This document shows, piece by piece, positions 54,051 to 56,967 of a DNA stretch of 56,967 nucleotides. The position numbers and the translations under genes were made by a program. The notes under the pieces are model-generated. The model was not told where the DNA came from. It did not search any database and worked only from the letters and a program-made list of their open reading frames with translations. Location: assembly GCA_020848995.1 (NCBI GenBank), contig JADLHA010000020.1, positions 1 to 56,967 of the forward strand, read 5' to 3'. Origin of the DNA: Saprospiraceae bacterium. Lineage in GTDB: Bacteria; Bacteroidota; Bacteroidia; Chitinophagales; Saprospiraceae. Within the stretch, counting starts at the first letter, position 1, and every line of letters begins with the position of its first letter.

Positions 54051-54341
54051 ATCCCTATTGGTAAAAGACAACCCGCTGCTTGTCTTCCATTTTCTTTCAA
54101 CTACAGAGTTGCAATACAGTTATTGGAAAAATCAATTGGTGCACACCCCTTTATTCAGGCCGAATCTTGTTTTGTTCATCCTGGAATGTTGTTGATTTAA
54201 ACATTGTAAGGCCAACAACACGATCACGAGGCCAAAACCCAACCAAGGGGCCAATGAGCCTTTGAGGCTGGAGGAAAGGGGAATTTTAACGACTTTTCAA
54301 CCAATGTTCTCTTTTTAGTGTTTTACCATAAATCACGACGC

Positions 54342-55103
54342 ATGGTATTCAAGTCTTCGATTCTGACAAGCTCATTGGTTTCCCTCTTATTATTAGGCCA
54401 TAATGTTTCTGTGGCACAGCTCGGTTTTGATGTTGAAGGAGGGTGGGTTACAACTGGGTACAACGACGTTGCCATTCCCGGTTCTGGGGGAACGCGGATT
54501 TCACTGAACGAAGAGCTCAATGCGGAAAGCATACCCTATCTTCGTCTGAGGGCGGAAGTTCGGTTGTCGGAGAGGCATCTGCTTAGTCTTTTATATGCTC
54601 CCCTGAGTCTTAATTCGGAAGGATCGCTTAAAAAGGACATTTTGTTTGCAGGGACACAATTTGCTGCCGGTGCCCCTTTGTCGGCAAAATACGTTTTTAA
54701 TTCCTATCGCCTCACCTACCGCTACGACTGGATTCGAAGAGCGAAATTTTTATTTGGAATCGGATTCACCGCAAAGATACGCGATGCACTGGTGAGTGTG
54801 GAAAGTGGAAGCACCATTGGGGAAAAGGCCAACGTCGGCTTTGTGCCCATTGTCAATTTTCACCTCGAGTACCGGCCCTTGGAACGATGGAGCCTTATGC
54901 TTTCAGGAGATGCATTGGCGGCGCCACAGGGTCGTGCCGAAGACGTTTTGCTTGCCGTCAACTATAAAATCAATGATCGGCTCTCGGCAAGGGTGGGGTA
55001 CCGGTTGCTGGAAGGTGGAGCCGACAACGACGAAGTGTACAGCTTTGCATTGTTTCATTATGCTTCCATTGGCTTTAATTATAAGTTAGCATACTTGCCA
55101 TGA
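54342..55103 (+). CDS. Outer-membrane beta-barrel protein, unknown family
   Basis: The 253-residue protein has a signal peptide (SSILTSSLVSLLLLGHNVSV, cleaved near AQ). About ten amphipathic strands follow (YLRLRAEVRLSERHLLSLLY, SYRLTYRYDWIRRAKFLFGI, RLSARVGYRLLEGG) and an end, IGFNYKLAYLP. The layout is that of small OmpA-type or OprF-like barrels, but no named family is recognised. The start ATG at 54342 replaces the upstream GTG. Its last 4 bases (ATGA) overlap the TspO start, so the two are translationally coupled. Confidence 0.65.
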   Translation: MVFKSSILTSSLVSLLLLGHNVSVAQLGFDVEGGWVTTGYNDVAIPGSGGTRISLNEELNAESIPYLRLRAEVRLSERHLLSLLYAPLSLNSEGSLKKDILFAGTQFAAGAPLSAKYVFNSYRLTYRYDWIRRAKFLFGIGFTAKIRDALVSVESGSTIGEKANVGFVPIVNFHLEYRPLERWSLMLSGDALAAPQGRAEDVLLAVNYKINDRLSARVGYRLLEGGADNDEVYSFALFHYASIGFNYKLAYLP

Positions 55104-55585
55104 AAGCTTCGATGACCGTTAAGGCTACCCTATCGCTCGTGTTACCCCTGATACTGGGTGCTGTTGCAGGTGCAATAACGGGTCCGGCCATCGATGGCTG
55201 GTATGTTCATCTGACGAAACCGTCTTTTAGTCCACCCAATTGGATTTTCGGTCCCGTGTGGACACTGCTCTACCTGCTGATGGGGTACTCCTTGTTTCGC
55301 ATTTGGCGCCTTCCCGCAACGGATATGAGGAACCGGGCCCTTTTGCTTTTTGCCTTACAACTCGCACTCAACATTGCCTGGTCTTTCCTGTTCTTTGGTC
55401 TGCGCAATCCGGCCTTGGCATTGGGGGAGATCCTGGTGCTATGGGTGGCCGTTGCTTATATGTTGCACTTCTTTTACCGGATCGACCCGCCTGCTGCCTG
55501 GATTAACCTGCCCTATTTCGGATGGCTCAGCTTTGCCGTTGTGCTCAACGCTGCTTATGCCTGGTTGAACGTTTGGGGAGCTTAA
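55100..55585 (+). CDS. TspO/MBR family tryptophan-rich sensory protein
   Basis: The 161-residue protein has five membrane helices. The family markers are LTKPSFSPPNWIFGPVWTLL (conserved PxxxPP-W and GPVWT), LALNIAWSFLFFGLRNPAL and AYMLHFFYRIDPPAAWINLP. The family binds porphyrins and cholesterol-like ligands in membranes; in bacteria it is linked to tetrapyrrole and stress responses. The partner barrel gene upstream may supply a ligand route, which is inference from the overlap. Length is normal. Confidence 0.9.
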   Translation: MKASMTVKATLSLVLPLILGAVAGAITGPAIDGWYVHLTKPSFSPPNWIFGPVWTLLYLLMGYSLFRIWRLPATDMRNRALLLFALQLALNIAWSFLFFGLRNPALALGEILVLWVAVAYMLHFFYRIDPPAAWINLPYFGWLSFAVVLNAAYAWLNVWGA

Positions 55586-56030
55586 AGCAAGGAGTTGCAT
55601 ATACTCTGCCCGTTCCTGGTATGTCTTTGCCTGAGGTCGTTAATAGAATGCTTTACACATGGACGGATCTAACGAATGTTAGTTTGTTTTTGCATGGGTA
55701 ATTAAATTCATTTATATGGTTACTCTAAGGGGAGCTAACGGAGGCTTCAGGTTTAAAATGTGTGCTGGCGAGGCCGGTGGGCTGAGGATTTGGGGCTAGG
55801 GTCATTGCAGCCAATGTCGAACCCATGTCATCCGGTTGGGGGGGCATTATTTATTTAACATGTTGAAATACAATATATTGTTGTAATAGTTCGAATTGGG
55901 CAGCCCTGGGCAAAATTTTAGATACCGGACAGACAGTGACACAGTGTATACAACTTTTGGTTAAATTTCTTGCTTTTTTGGTGGAATTGTTATAGCTTAG
56001 TATTTTATTTAACCTCTTTAAACCTTTGTT
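55586..56030. other. 445-base gap before the poly-C gene
   Basis: No gene is seen. It contains a dispersed palindrome (55672-55683), a 7-G run (55838-55844) and an AT-rich stretch before the next gene. A possible promoter for that gene is TTTG at 55977-55980, 20 bases, then TATTTTAT at 56001-56008, a partial match to the -7 consensus. Confidence 0.45.
55672..55683. repeat. Dispersed palindrome, copy 13
   Basis: ACGAATGTTAGT within TCTAACGAATGTTAGTTTG, arms CTAAC/GTTAG. It lies 86 bases after the tspO stop. Confidence 0.65.
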
Positions 56031-56967
56031 ATGAACACTTTTGCCCCCCCCCCCTAAAAAATCTACGAATTGCTACCTAGCCATTGTTAAACTTGCTTCC
56101 ATTCTGCTGGTGTTCCTGCTGCCTGGAATATCGCTTGCCCAGTGCCCGACGTCTTATTGGGGTGTAATGACGTTTCCTCAAAATCATAGTGCCATTTGTG
56201 GATTTAATGAAGTGAGTGCTTATTTAAAAATAACAGGTTCAGATGTTATGGCTTTTGGTCGGATGGATGTCAACTTTTCTAATAACGTTAGAATATATTC
56301 TGCCCTCAAAGTTGCTGATTATGTGGATAATATAGTTATAGCCCAAAATGGCCATCAAGTGGGGTTTCTTATAGGTGAACTATGCGAACCTGTTGCAATT
56401 AATGATCAAGATGTATTGATAACTATAGTTTTTAACATCATGACCGGTTCAAGTGCAACCGTTCAAACTGATTTTACAAGATTATTTATAATTAATCCTT
56501 GCGCCACCTTGTGCACAGGGTATTCTGAAGACAGCGCAAAAAATATTTATGTAGATCCATATGAGTTAAATGGTAAACTACTTATACCAGCTCTTTTCTC
56601 TTGCTCAGGGGGAAGTAGCACCGATCACGGACTGCCTGATCGGATAGTTACCATCTCCATGGCAGGAGCACCGAAATGGGATCTTTGCGTAGATGTACAA
56701 ACATCGGCAACCGGTTATTATGAATGCGAAGATCTGCGTGAGGATTGCGATTACAATATCTGTGTCGTTGGACCGGATGATGCTTATTGCGGCATTGATG
56801 AATTTGATATTGACATCATCAGAGAATTTATTTTAGGTGCGGTCTGTCCTTTTGATTATGAATGGCAACACTTTGCCGCTGATGTTAATAACGACGGAAG
56901 AGTCTCAACTCTTGATATCGTGCATCTGGAAGGATATTTAATCAATGGCAATTACGACATTCCATTA
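56031..56967 (+). pseudogene. Secreted dockerin-like protein, start frame broken by an 11-C tract (probably phase-variable; 3' end outside window)
   Basis: The ATG at 56031 reads M-N-T-F-A-P-P-P and stops (TAA 56055-56057) because the tract 56044-56054 has 11 Cs. One base over, a frame open to the window edge (304 codons from 56056) begins with a signal peptide (KLASILLVFLLPGISLAQ), continues as a cysteine-rich exported protein and reaches a dockerin-like calcium-binding repeat, ADVNNDGRVSTLDIVHLEGY. With 10 Cs the ATG joins this frame exactly. An in-frame TTG at 56041 could allow weak translation as it is. The AT-rich body resembles the 12603 gene. The domain suggests a surface or matrix protein; its partner is unknown. 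Confidence 0.65.
56044..56054 (+). repeat. 11-cytosine homopolymer (slippage tract)
   Basis: Eleven consecutive C, starting in the fifth codon (GCC) after the ATG. The longest homopolymer of G or C seen in the window. Confidence 0.9.

Larger units (their letters stand above)
53056..54341. other. 1.3-kb non-coding, repeat-rich stretch
   Basis: No gene is supported. It contains the hairpins GGATGCC-TGC-GGCATCC (53104-53120) and CGACCCC-GAA-GGGGTCG (53181-53197), a 9-C tract (53413-53421) followed by TCCCC, the inverted repeat CCGCTGGCT/AGCCAGCGG (53796-53825), and two direct 143-base repeats (separate entries). Several of these sequences (the GACCCCGAAGGGGTC type, the GAGCGGAGTCGAAGCC type and the CTTTCTTTTGCCGCAAAAGAAAG type) look like dispersed intergenic repeats known across Bacteroidota. 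Confidence 0.6.

Noticed and set aside
53742-54195. Short plus-strand frames at 53742-53990 and 53959-54195
   Set aside because: They run across the 143-bp direct repeats and translate the hairpin (VTFFCRKRK), a common false gene in such repeats.
56041-56043. TTG at 56041 as the normal start of the dockerin-like gene
   Set aside because: It is in frame with the current tract, but an ATG lies 10 bases upstream and nearly every other gene here uses ATG. It is kept as an alternative, not as the main call.

Overview
The window is a chromosomal segment of a Bacteroidota member, most likely of the Saprospiria (Haliscomenobacter/Lewinella-like) type. This rests on a full-length SprA (type IX secretion translocon), secreted proteins with type IX-style C-terminal tails, a complete moxR-bat locus, DUF3078, DUF4286 and DUF2147 proteins, start codons without obvious Shine-Dalgarno sequences, and TTTG/TAnnTTTG-like promoter elements. 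Names rest on motif recognition by eye; no search was run.

Layout. 1-305 is the right end of an IS66-type insertion sequence. 541-12274 is housekeeping: rlmI, two small or exported proteins, a divergent lpxD paralogue next to polA, a DUF3078 barrel, an M28 peptidase overlapping hpt, tRNA-Gln, a canonical lpxD and a 5'-nucleotidase. 12603-14855 is a cysteine-rich secreted protein. 15702-18967 is the rplM-rpsI-rpsB-tsf-pyrH translation cluster, followed by a DUF1761 membrane protein, ruvA and the 7.4-kb sprA. 28917-32371 is a compact sulfur-handling cluster: an ArsR-type regulator, a rhodanese-thioredoxin fusion, a CxxCH haem protein, a DsrE-like protein and a PLP gamma-lyase-type enzyme. From 49356 back to 32408 everything is on the minus strand: moxR, an unknown gene, DUF58, a Bat-type membrane protein, batA, batB, batC, a one-domain BatD and full BatD, then asnS, ompH/skp, a glycosyltransferase, an outer-membrane barrel, DUF4286 and a CcoI-like metal ATPase. 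49426-56967 is looser: unknown and SRPBCC proteins, a 3-methyladenine glycosylase, secreted and outer-membrane proteins, TspO, and a 1.3-kb non-coding stretch with two 143-bp direct repeats.

Two observations stand out. First, the secreted, dockerin-like gene that runs off the right edge begins with an 11-cytosine tract directly after its ATG. With 11 Cs the ATG frame stops after eight codons, and loss of one C would join it to a signal peptide and a frame open to the window edge, which is the structure expected of a phase-variable gene. Second, a 12-bp near-palindrome, ACRAACGTTNGT, usually extended as CTAACRAACGTTWGTA, occurs about 13 times across the window. It lies in intergenic gaps and inside five genes in different reading frames, so it appears to be conserved at the DNA level.
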